From the NCBI GenBank assembly GCA_903932385.1, contig CAIZGA010000143.1, positions 1 through 13,479 on the forward strand: a stretch of DNA of 13,479 nucleotides, written 5' to 3'. Both the position numbers and the translations under genes were made by a program. Origin of the DNA: an uncultured Acidobacteriota bacterium. GTDB lineage: Bacteria; Acidobacteriota; Terriglobia; Terriglobales; Acidobacteriaceae. Within the stretch, counting starts at the first letter, position 1. Every line of letters starts with the position of its first letter. The notes beneath the pieces are model-generated. The model was not told where the DNA came from, did no database searches, and was given only the letters and a program-made list of their open reading frames with translations. This document shows, piece after piece, positions 6,245 to 12,165 of this stretch.

Positions 6245-8278
6245 ATGGAACGACGCGATTTTCTTGCCGGCACTCTCGCAACTCTCGGCCACACATCATT
6301 GCTGCATTCCCTGCCAACCGTTGCTGCCATTCAGCAAGCCAGCAACATAACATCGCCTGCCACCTCGCCGCAGAACCTGCTCACGGCCACCTACCCCGCC
6401 GCATTCCTCGCACAGAATCTGCTGGCTCCCGGCGACTGGCATCCGTATCCACGCTGGCAGCAACGTGATGCGTGGCAGGGCCTGCCGCAGGATATCCGCG
6501 CTGTCATCCTGCAGAAGGCTGAGAAGAATAAGGCCGCCGGCTGGAACGCCGTGCTGGCCACTACATTTCTAGAGTTCCAACGCAACGGCAACCGCAGCAA
6601 TTATGAGAACCAGGATTTTGGTCGGCGAACGCAATTGCAAAACCTGGTACTGGCGGAATGCATTGAAGGCAACGGCCGCTTTCTCGACGACATTGCCAAC
6701 GGCATCTGGCTCATCTGTGAAGAAAGTTTCTGGGGAGTGCCCGCACATCTGGGCGCGCAGAAGGCCGGCGTTGGGCTGCCGGATGTGACCGAACCCATCA
6801 TCGAACTCTTCGGCGCGGAAACCGTTGCACTGCTCGCGTGGACCCATTATCTGCTCGGCGACCAGCTCGATAAAGTTTCTCCGCTAATCCGCAAACGCAT
6901 TGTGATTGAATCTGAGCGGCGGCAACTGGAACCGGCACGTCGACGCGATGATTTTGTCTGGATGGGACTCGACGGTGCCAATCGCCACCTGAACAACTGG
7001 AACCCGTGGATCAACTCAAATTTACTCGTCGCTAATTTTCTTCTGGAACAAGACGCTACACTGCGCCTTCAACTGACTTCAAAAATCATCCGCAGTCTGG
7101 ACGCCTACCTGAACCAGTACTGGCCGGACGGCGGTTGTGAAGAAGGCCCGGGATATTTCAGCCGGTCACCCATGTCGTATTTCGAATGCGTCAGCCTAAT
7201 TGAGTCGGCAACCGGCAACCGCACAAAAATCTTTGCGCATCCATTTCTTGATGCCATGGGCCGCTACATTCTCAACACTCATATTTGTGGCGAAAGCTAT
7301 ATCAACTACGGCGATGCGCACGTACATGCCGCGCCTGACGGCAATGTGCTCTACCGCTATGGCAAGGCCGTTGGCGATGCAGACCTGACCGGCTTTGGTG
7401 CGCTGCTGGCTTCGCGCGATGGCGTCACATCCACCGGACTTCCGCTTAGCGGATCGCAGAACGTCAACCTCACCGGCCTCTCGCGCAATCTGCCCGCGCT
7501 GATGCAGGCCGCTGAGATCCGCACGGCTCGCCGTGATGACCCGATGGTCCGCGATGTCTGGTATCCCTATCTCGGCCTGATGGCGGCACGCGAAAAATCT
7601 GGGGCCACGCAGGGAATGTACCTCGCCATGCAGGCGGCCAACAACGGCAGAAGCCACAGCCATAATGATTCCGGCAGTTACATCCTTTACCACGACTGCG
7701 ATCCAGTTGCGATTGATGTAGGCGTGGAGACGTACACTGCGCAGACATTCAGCGCGCACCGTTACGATATCTGGACGATGCAGTCGGCGTATCACAACCT
7801 GCCGACCGTCGGGGGCGTGATGCAGCATGACGGCGTCAACTACAAAGCGAGCGATGTGGTCTACAAATCAACCGAGCAGAGTGCTTCTCTCAGCTGCAAC
7901 CTGGCAACTGCGTATCCAAAGGAAGCAGGCATTCATCAGTGGCTGCGTAGCGTCACATTGAATCGCGGCAATGGCACGACGTCTGTTCAGGAAAAATTCA
8001 GCCTTGCCAGCGCGCAGGAAATTTCCATCTCCATCATGACGCCGCGCGTACCCACTATCACCAGCAATGGAGATGTATTACTGCAGCCGACCATAAAGGA
8101 TGGCAAGCCGGTCATCCTAAAGATTCGCGATGCGCAGTTGACTGCCACAATTGAAACCATACCGCTGAAAGATGCCGGCATGCGTTCCAGCTGGGGCCCT
8201 CAGATTTATCGTCTGTTGCTGAAATCAAAACAGCCAGTCACCGATGGCAACTGGCTGTATGAATTTCATTCTGTCTAA
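6245..8278 (+). CDS. Heparinase II/III family polysaccharide lyase, Tat-exported
   Basis: 677 residues with the two-part plan of heparinase II/III-type lyases: an N-terminal alpha-helical toroid (about 60-400) and a C-terminal beta-sandwich (about 420-677). Landmarks: NWNPWINSNLL (251-261), GGCEEGPGYFSRS (296-308) with candidate catalytic Tyr304, INYGDAHVH (353-361), and SHSHNDSGSYIL (470-481) with His473 matching the conserved His of the family. These enzymes cleave uronic-acid-containing glycans by beta-elimination; heparin or alginate type cannot be decided here. ERRDFL (2-7) followed by a hydrophobic segment indicates Tat export. ATG 6245 is chosen because it places the twin arginines at the very N-terminus. 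An upstream in-frame ATG at 6191 would add 18 residues, and neither start has a Shine-Dalgarno. Divergent from the sulfatase and convergent with the Gfo/Idh gene (10 bp). A lyase next to a sulfatase suits breakdown of a sulfated, uronate-containing polymer. Confidence 0.88.
   Translation: MERRDFLAGTLATLGHTSLLHSLPTVAAIQQASNITSPATSPQNLLTATYPAAFLAQNLLAPGDWHPYPRWQQRDAWQGLPQDIRAVILQKAEKNKAAGWNAVLATTFLEFQRNGNRSNYENQDFGRRTQLQNLVLAECIEGNGRFLDDIANGIWLICEESFWGVPAHLGAQKAGVGLPDVTEPIIELFGAETVALLAWTHYLLGDQLDKVSPLIRKRIVIESERRQLEPARRRDDFVWMGLDGANRHLNNWNPWINSNLLVANFLLEQDATLRLQLTSKIIRSLDAYLNQYWPDGGCEEGPGYFSRSPMSYFECVSLIESATGNRTKIFAHPFLDAMGRYILNTHICGESYINYGDAHVHAAPDGNVLYRYGKAVGDADLTGFGALLASRDGVTSTGLPLSGSQNVNLTGLSRNLPALMQAAEIRTARRDDPMVRDVWYPYLGLMAAREKSGATQGMYLAMQAANNGRSHSHNDSGSYILYHDCDPVAIDVGVETYTAQTFSAHRYDIWTMQSAYHNLPTVGGVMQHDGVNYKASDVVYKSTEQSASLSCNLATAYPKEAGIHQWLRSVTLNRGNGTTSVQEKFSLASAQEISISIMTPRVPTITSNGDVLLQPTIKDGKPVILKIRDAQLTATIETIPLKDAGMRSSWGPQIYRLLLKSKQPVTDGNWLYEFHSV
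8222..8258 (-). terminator. Intrinsic terminator of the TIM-barrel/Gfo-Idh unit
   Basis: On the minus strand a perfect 9-bp stem, ACAGCCAGT (8258-8250) with ACTGGCTGT (8238-8230), has an 11-nt loop. The RNA leaves the stem through TTTTGATTT (8230-8222). It begins about 30 nt after the Gfo/Idh stop at 8289 and lies inside the last codons of the convergent lyase gene. On the plus strand the following sequence is only weakly T-rich, so it mainly serves the minus strand. Confidence 0.6.
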
Positions 8279-8288
8279 CGCTGTTTGA

Positions 8289-9620
8289 TTACGCCGTAAC
8301 TTCCCAGCCTTTTTCGTAGGTGCGGCCCCACTTCGCCATCGCTTCGGGGTCACCCAGAATGTGGCCGGTCGATGTATCCAGTTTCAGCTCGCGGTTCAGT
8401 TCCCATGCAATGTTGGTGATGAGCGCAGTGGTCACAGTCTTCTGGGTCATCTCCACCGGCGCATGCAATGCGTCGCCCTTGCGAATGCCGTCAATCAGGT
8501 TTTTGAAATGATTGTCCGTGTAGGAGTCGCGGCCAACCAGATCATGGCTGCTGGCGGCAACTTCCTTGACCGGTTTCACTTCATCAATCTTCTTGCCCTT
8601 CAGGTCAAAGAACTCGCCACCACTTGCGCGATCAAACACCACTGATCCGGTTGTTCCGTGGATGACCACGCCACGATCGCGGCCATAGGTCAACATGCCG
8701 TTGCAGCACATGTTTTCCCAGCTGATCATCTTGTCGCCGTAATCGTAACTGGTCACCAGCGTGTCATAGAACTGCCAGTCGTCCTTGAAATGGTAGCGTC
8801 CGCCGGTTGCGGTCACGGTCTTGGGATAATCATCAATCTGCAGAGCCCAACGGCAGACATCAATTTCATGCGTGCCGTTGTTCAGCGACTCGCCCGTACC
8901 GTAGCGGCGCAGCCAATGCCAGTTGTAGGGATGCACATTATCAACATACTCATGACGCGGCGCCGGTCCCTGCCACAAGTCCCAATTCAACCAATCGGGA
9001 ACAGGAGCCACTTTTCCTGTACCCATCGAGAGGCGTGTGTTGTTGTACCAGGCCTTGCCGTAATACGCTCGGCCAACTGCGCCCTCGTGGACGCGCTTCA
9101 CAATCTCCATCGTGTACGGCGATGAACGCGACTGCGTGCCCACTTGCACCAGCTTGCCATGTTTCTTCTGCGATGCAATCAGCAGTTCGCCTTCGCGTGG
9201 ATTGTGGCTCGACGGCTTCTCTACATACACATGCTTGCCGGCCTTCAACGCATAGATGGCCATCGGTGCGTGCCAGTGGTCCGGCGTTGCAATGCTGATG
9301 GCATCAACGTCCTTGGATTCGAGCGCTTTGCGAAAATCACCCACTGCCGTCGGTTTGTAACCCAGCGATTTTTCCGCCGCATCTGAAAACTTCGCCAGCA
9401 CCTTTGCATCCGGATCACAGCAGAAGGTCACTCGTGCCGATTCATGATTAACGGCCAGACTGGAGAGATGAGCATTACCGCGGCCATTCAATCCGCAAAT
9501 GGCAAAGTTCACCCGATCATTCGCGCCGATAATCTGGCCGTAGCTCCGCGCCGTTGATGCCACTGCCGTCGCAGCCGCGCCTGCGGCCACACCATCCAGA
9601 AATTCACGCCTCGTCATCAT
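8289..9620 (-). CDS. Gfo/Idh/MocA family oxidoreductase, Tat-exported
   Basis: 443 residues. NAD(P)-dependent sugar or polyol oxidoreductase fold: an N-terminal Rossmann domain with CGLNGRGNA (42-50), DHWHAPM (114-120) and the family signature VEKP (133-136), then a catalytic domain with NNGTHEIDVCRWA (247-259), His251 being the likely catalytic His, and a conserved tail GHILGDPEAM to KGWE. TRREFL (3-8) plus an alanine-rich core is a clear Tat signal. Export through Tat makes sense for this family because the nucleotide must be bound before transport, as with Zymomonas glucose-fructose oxidoreductase. AAGGAG (9630-9635, complement) lies 9 nt before the ATG. It follows the TIM-barrel gene by 42 bp and is probably co-transcribed with it; an intrinsic terminator lies about 30 bp past its stop. 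Some relatives are NAD-dependent glycosidases (GH109), which is an alternative reading. Substrate unknown. Confidence 0.9.
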   Translation of the reverse strand: MMTRREFLDGVAAGAAATAVASTARSYGQIIGANDRVNFAICGLNGRGNAHLSSLAVNHESARVTFCCDPDAKVLAKFSDAAEKSLGYKPTAVGDFRKALESKDVDAISIATPDHWHAPMAIYALKAGKHVYVEKPSSHNPREGELLIASQKKHGKLVQVGTQSRSSPYTMEIVKRVHEGAVGRAYYGKAWYNNTRLSMGTGKVAPVPDWLNWDLWQGPAPRHEYVDNVHPYNWHWLRRYGTGESLNNGTHEIDVCRWALQIDDYPKTVTATGGRYHFKDDWQFYDTLVTSYDYGDKMISWENMCCNGMLTYGRDRGVVIHGTTGSVVFDRASGGEFFDLKGKKIDEVKPVKEVAASSHDLVGRDSYTDNHFKNLIDGIRKGDALHAPVEMTQKTVTTALITNIAWELNRELKLDTSTGHILGDPEAMAKWGRTYEKGWEVTA

Positions 9621-9662
9621 GTGCCACTTCTCCTTGTTCTTGCTTTCTAAACTGTGGGATTT

Positions 9663-10640
9663 CTACGAACCGAACTCGCCCAGAATTTCCTGCAGGCCGG
9701 CCATGCTCTGCCGGGTGGATGCTTCCGGTGTGCCCACGCCGCGCCAGTGTGTCTCCAGTGACAACGTGTGCGAAAACTTTTGGTTAACCAGCGCCGCAAT
9801 CTGTCCGCGCCAATTAATGATGCCCGAACCCACTGCTGCCCATGAAGGTTTACCACTCGCATCGCGCACCACATCCTTGCAATGCACATGGCCGATGCGG
9901 TTCTTTGGAATCAGATCATAGCCATTCGGGAACGGTGTCTCGCCAAACGCTGCGGCGTTGCCCGGGTCCCAGTTCAGCATGAAGTTTTCATTCTGCACTG
10001 CAGCCAGCGTGCGCGCGGCTTCCGCGCCGGTCGCCGTATTGCAGGTGTGTTCGTTCTCCAGCAGAAAAATCAGATTGTCTTTGGCCATGCGCGTCGCCGC
10101 CTTACGCAGCTGTTCATGAATCTCCGGCAGAAAGGGCTTCACATCGTCCAGACGTACATAGTCGAATCCGCGAACACGCGTTGTGCCGAAGGAACGCGCC
10201 AGATGGATGCACTTCTCCAGCACTTCATTCTGCTTGCTGTAGTCGGCAGAGTTGCCAAACTGATCCACCTTGGCGCCCTTGGCTTTTTTCCCACCCGGGA
10301 AATCCGTCTTGAAAAGCGGGCTGGCAATGTCACTGACTTTCAGGTTGTACTTGGCCAACACCTTGCGCGCGCGGGCAATCTCCTCATCGGTCAGCACGCT
10401 GACATTTTTTCCCCAGAAGCTGCGCAGTTCGATGTACTGCAGACCAAACTCCACTGCAACCACATGGCATGCGTGATCCAAGTCGTCAGAAATTTCATCA
10501 TTGATGACCGCAACATGAAACGGCAGATTGCGCTTCGGGTACAGCGGCTTGGAATCCTGTGCGCGGAGCATGCGGGGTAAAGCAGAATTTGCGGCAATTG
10601 CGGCGGCGGCTGCAACAAAATGGCGACGGTTCACGTCCAT
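9663..10640 (-). CDS. Xylose-isomerase-like TIM-barrel protein (sugar isomerase/epimerase family), Tat-exported
   Basis: 325 residues from ATG 10640. AP-endonuclease-2/xylose-isomerase-like TIM barrel, annotated generally as sugar phosphate isomerase/epimerase. Candidate metal ligands occur in the family order: Glu195 (LLENEHT), Asp225 (NWDPGN), His251 (GHVHCKD) and Glu296 (LSLETHW), comparable with the Glu-Asp-His-Glu set of D-tagatose 3-epimerase. NRRHFV (4-9) and a run of alanines to RAQ (26-28) form a Tat signal. The start is set by this signal and by CGGAG (10651-10655, complement) 10 nt upstream; the frame itself is open 34 codons further. First gene of a two-gene unit with the Gfo/Idh protein. 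Being exported, it probably does not act on sugar phosphates; a free or oxidised sugar is more likely. In known bacterial pairs, such TIM barrels act on 3-keto-glycosides made by Gfo/Idh partners; that role here is inference. Confidence 0.86.
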   Translation of the reverse strand: MDVNRRHFVAAAAAIAANSALPRMLRAQDSKPLYPKRNLPFHVAVINDEISDDLDHACHVVAVEFGLQYIELRSFWGKNVSVLTDEEIARARKVLAKYNLKVSDIASPLFKTDFPGGKKAKGAKVDQFGNSADYSKQNEVLEKCIHLARSFGTTRVRGFDYVRLDDVKPFLPEIHEQLRKAATRMAKDNLIFLLENEHTCNTATGAEAARTLAAVQNENFMLNWDPGNAAAFGETPFPNGYDLIPKNRIGHVHCKDVVRDASGKPSWAAVGSGIINWRGQIAALVNQKFSHTLSLETHWRGVGTPEASTRQSMAGLQEILGEFGS

Positions 10641-10789
10641 GAAGACACAACTCCGAGAGGCTTGGATTTGTTGGATGGTCAAATTAATTGTGGAAGACAA
10701 AACTGCCTGTGCTGACCATGAAAGTTTCGGCCAATGCATCAACTCCTGTCAAGTTATGCGATTGTAACCATTGCCATTGCAGATTTTTC

Positions 10790-10807
10790 ATCACGCAACA
10801 ATCACGC
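10790..10807 (+). repeat. Short direct repeat in the 217-bp divergent region 10641-10857
   Basis: ATCACGC occurs at 10790-10796 and 10801-10807, 11 bp apart (one helical turn), about 50 bp upstream of the outer-membrane protein ATG. It may be a regulator half-site pair, but seven bases is short. Elsewhere in this divergent region I see a lone TTGACA on the minus strand (complement of 10747-10752) without a convincing -10, and nothing else. Confidence 0.2.
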
Positions 10808-10844
10808 TTCACAAATTCACTCGCCAGCAGCATCCGCGTTACCC

Positions 10845-10850
10845 TGTAAT
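10845..10850 (+). promoter_or_regulatory. Candidate -10 element, leaderless start of the outer-membrane protein
   Basis: TGTAAT matches TATAAT at 5 of 6 positions and ends 7 nt before ATG 10858. There is no Shine-Dalgarno before this ATG or before ATG 10873. No convincing -35 is seen 16-18 bp upstream, so an activator or an alternative sigma factor may be needed. Confidence 0.35.
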
Positions 10851-10857
10851 CGAAACT

Positions 10858-11688
10858 ATGCAGAAATCATTGATGCAAACCGGATCCCTCTCGCAATCGC
10901 TGCGCCTGCTGGCTGCGTGTGCCATTCTCTTCGCTGCAACTGCCGCCCGCGCCCAGGGCAATTATGAAATTCAGGTCTATGGTGCAGACACCGAGAAGCC
11001 CGGTTCGCTGATGACCGAACTACACTCCAACTTCACCCCAGAAGGCCAGAAGTATGTGGTGGACGGCGTCTATCCCACCAATCATCAGGAACACGAAACC
11101 ATCGAACTCACTCAGGGCATCACCGACTGGTCCGAGCTCGGCTTCTACATCTTTACCAGCGAGCAGGACGGCCACGGCGTGCAGTGGGTGGGCGACCATA
11201 TCCGACCCCGCGTGCGCGTACCCGATAGCTGGCACTGGCCCATCGGCGTCTCGCTCTCCACTGAAGTCGGCTACCAACGCGCCGTCTATTCGCCTGACAC
11301 ATGGACCTGGGAGCTGCGCCCCATCTTCGACAAGCAGCTTGGCCGCTGGTACATGGCCTTTAACCCCGCGCTGGAACGCACCTTCCACGGACCGGATGTA
11401 AAACTTGGTATGGATTTTTCGCCGGGAGTAAAAGTCGGCTACGACTTTACCAAAGTCATCAGCGGCGGCATTGAGTATTACGCCGACTACGGCCGCTTCG
11501 GCGACTTCTACCCGCTGCACGACCAGCAGCAGCAGATCTTCGCCGTCACCGACCTGAACGTTTCACCCAAGTGGGAAATCAATATCGGCGTTGGCCTGGG
11601 ACCCACGGCAGGCACAGACCACCTGATCGTCAAAGGAATTCTTGGACGCCATTGGGACTGGGGCGATTGGCGACGTCACAAAAATTAA
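10858..11688 (+). CDS. Predicted outer-membrane or periplasmic protein, function unknown
   Basis: 276 residues. I recognise no named family. The N-terminus is a Sec signal peptide: a positively charged start, the hydrophobic LRLLAACAILFAA, and a likely cleavage after ARAQ (30-33). The mature part is rich in aromatic and alternating polar/apolar segments, for example YEIQVYG, VGYDFTKVISGGIEYYADYG and WEINIGVGLG, which suggests short beta-strands of a barrel with a transporter-like or structural role. A final TDHLIVKGILGRHW resembles the last strand of such proteins, although the C-terminus is charged rather than the usual Phe. ATG 10858 is favoured as it begins the signal peptide; ATG 10873 is possible, and a TTG at 10771 also opens the frame. 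There is no Shine-Dalgarno; a TGTAAT hexamer sits 7 nt upstream. Divergent from the TIM-barrel gene (217 bp apart) and convergent with the small cysteine-rich gene (12 bp). Confidence 0.72.
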   Translation: MQKSLMQTGSLSQSLRLLAACAILFAATAARAQGNYEIQVYGADTEKPGSLMTELHSNFTPEGQKYVVDGVYPTNHQEHETIELTQGITDWSELGFYIFTSEQDGHGVQWVGDHIRPRVRVPDSWHWPIGVSLSTEVGYQRAVYSPDTWTWELRPIFDKQLGRWYMAFNPALERTFHGPDVKLGMDFSPGVKVGYDFTKVISGGIEYYADYGRFGDFYPLHDQQQQIFAVTDLNVSPKWEINIGVGLGPTAGTDHLIVKGILGRHWDWGDWRRHKN

Positions 11689-11700
11689 GTTCTGCCGCAA

Positions 11701-11961
11701 CTAGTTCGGCATGCGGTAGCGGATGCCGTACTCTTCCAGCACAAACTCCGCCGAGCACTCTGACCCACCGCAAATTACCGTCTGCAGGCCGGAGAATTGT
11801 CCGCGTGTAATCAGCCCCACGCAACCGCATGACGGGCACGACAGCACAGCCCAGTAGGGATTGCTGCCCTCGCCCATGGTTCCGGGGTTTTCCAGCAGAA
11901 ACAACGTGCCGGGCTTCATCTGTTCGGGGATCCACTCATCGAGGAACTCGATTTCCGCCAT
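11701..11961 (-). CDS. Small cysteine-rich (zinc-ribbon-like) protein, function unknown
   Basis: 86 residues. It has two cysteine clusters, SCPSCGC (Cys42, Cys45, Cys47) and ICGGSEC (Cys64, Cys69), about 20 residues apart, the layout of a small zinc ribbon; metal binding is an inference. No signal peptide or membrane segment. The start is well supported: GGAGG (11971-11975, complement) lies 9 nt before the ATG. A sigma70-like promoter with an inverted repeat at its start point lies upstream, so it is likely transcribed on its own rather than only by read-through from the transglycosylase gene 201 bp away. It could be a nucleic-acid-binding or protein-interaction module; I cannot name a function. 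Confidence 0.78.
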   Translation of the reverse strand: MAEIEFLDEWIPEQMKPGTLFLLENPGTMGEGSNPYWAVLSCPSCGCVGLITRGQFSGLQTVICGGSECSAEFVLEEYGIRYRMPN

Positions 11962-12021
11962 CTACGCCAACCTCCGTTGTGGATACAGCATGGACTTCTA
12001 GCTGGAACGGTGGAACAGGCA

Positions 12022-12052
12022 GTGCAACAGAAATGGTGCATCTCTGTTGCAC
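12022..12052. promoter_or_regulatory. 10-bp inverted repeat at the predicted start point of the small cysteine-rich gene
   Basis: GTGCAACAGA (12022-12031) and TCTGTTGCAC (12043-12052) are perfectly complementary with an 11-bp spacer, so the arms are 21 bp apart centre to centre. Together with the promoter at 12055-12082 this puts one arm on the predicted start point and the other in the early leader, the usual place for a repressor operator. In RNA it could form a hairpin. An overlapping alternative pairing GGTGCA/TGCACC (12035-12040 with 12048-12053) exists. No T-tract follows on either strand. Confidence 0.5.
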
Positions 12053-12054
12053 CT

Positions 12055-12082
12055 ATCCTAACGGCTGCACTGGCAGTGTCAA
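12055..12082 (-). promoter_or_regulatory. Sigma70-like promoter of the small cysteine-rich gene
   Basis: On the minus strand, a consensus TTGACA (12082-12077), a 16-nt spacer, then TAGGAT (12060-12055, 4 of 6). The predicted start is near 12048, giving a leader of about 87 nt to ATG 11961 with GGAGG before it. This is the best promoter I can see in the window. Confidence 0.5.
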
Positions 12083-12134
12083 GAGAATTTCGAAAAGATT
12101 TCCAGAGGAATGCATATTTCTTGGTGCGGTCGAT

Positions 12135-12165
12135 AAATTTACAAATTTACAAATTTACAAATTTA
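12135..12165 (-). repeat. Octamer tandem array at the 3' end of the transglycosylase gene
   Basis: On the minus strand, TAAATTTG is repeated three times followed by TAAATTT, about 3.9 copies of an 8-bp unit. The first TAA is the stop codon of the transglycosylase. Because 8 is not a multiple of 3, successive units put TAA in all three frames, and a change in copy number would not alter the protein. The very low GC contrasts with the surrounding sequence. Confidence 0.85.

Noticed and set aside
7196..7828. 210-codon minus-strand open frame inside the lyase gene
   Set aside because: It is opposite conserved heparinase II/III motifs, with no ribosome site or family match.
9882..10580. 232-codon plus-strand open frame inside the TIM-barrel gene
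   Set aside because: A shadow of a gene with intact metal ligands and a Tat signal on the other strand.
10724..10752. TTGACA on the minus strand as the promoter of the TIM-barrel gene
   Set aside because: No acceptable -10 hexamer at 15-19 bp spacing, so only a -35 look-alike can be claimed.
11680..11711. TGCCG/CGGCA hairpin followed on the minus strand by TTTTT as a terminator of the small cysteine-rich gene
   Set aside because: Only a 5-bp stem, with 8 nt between stem and T-run and competing pairings nearby; too weak to call.
12135..12165. Octamer array as a CRISPR or integron-type repeat
   Set aside because: There are no spacers between units, the unit is 8 bp, and no cas or integrase genes are present.
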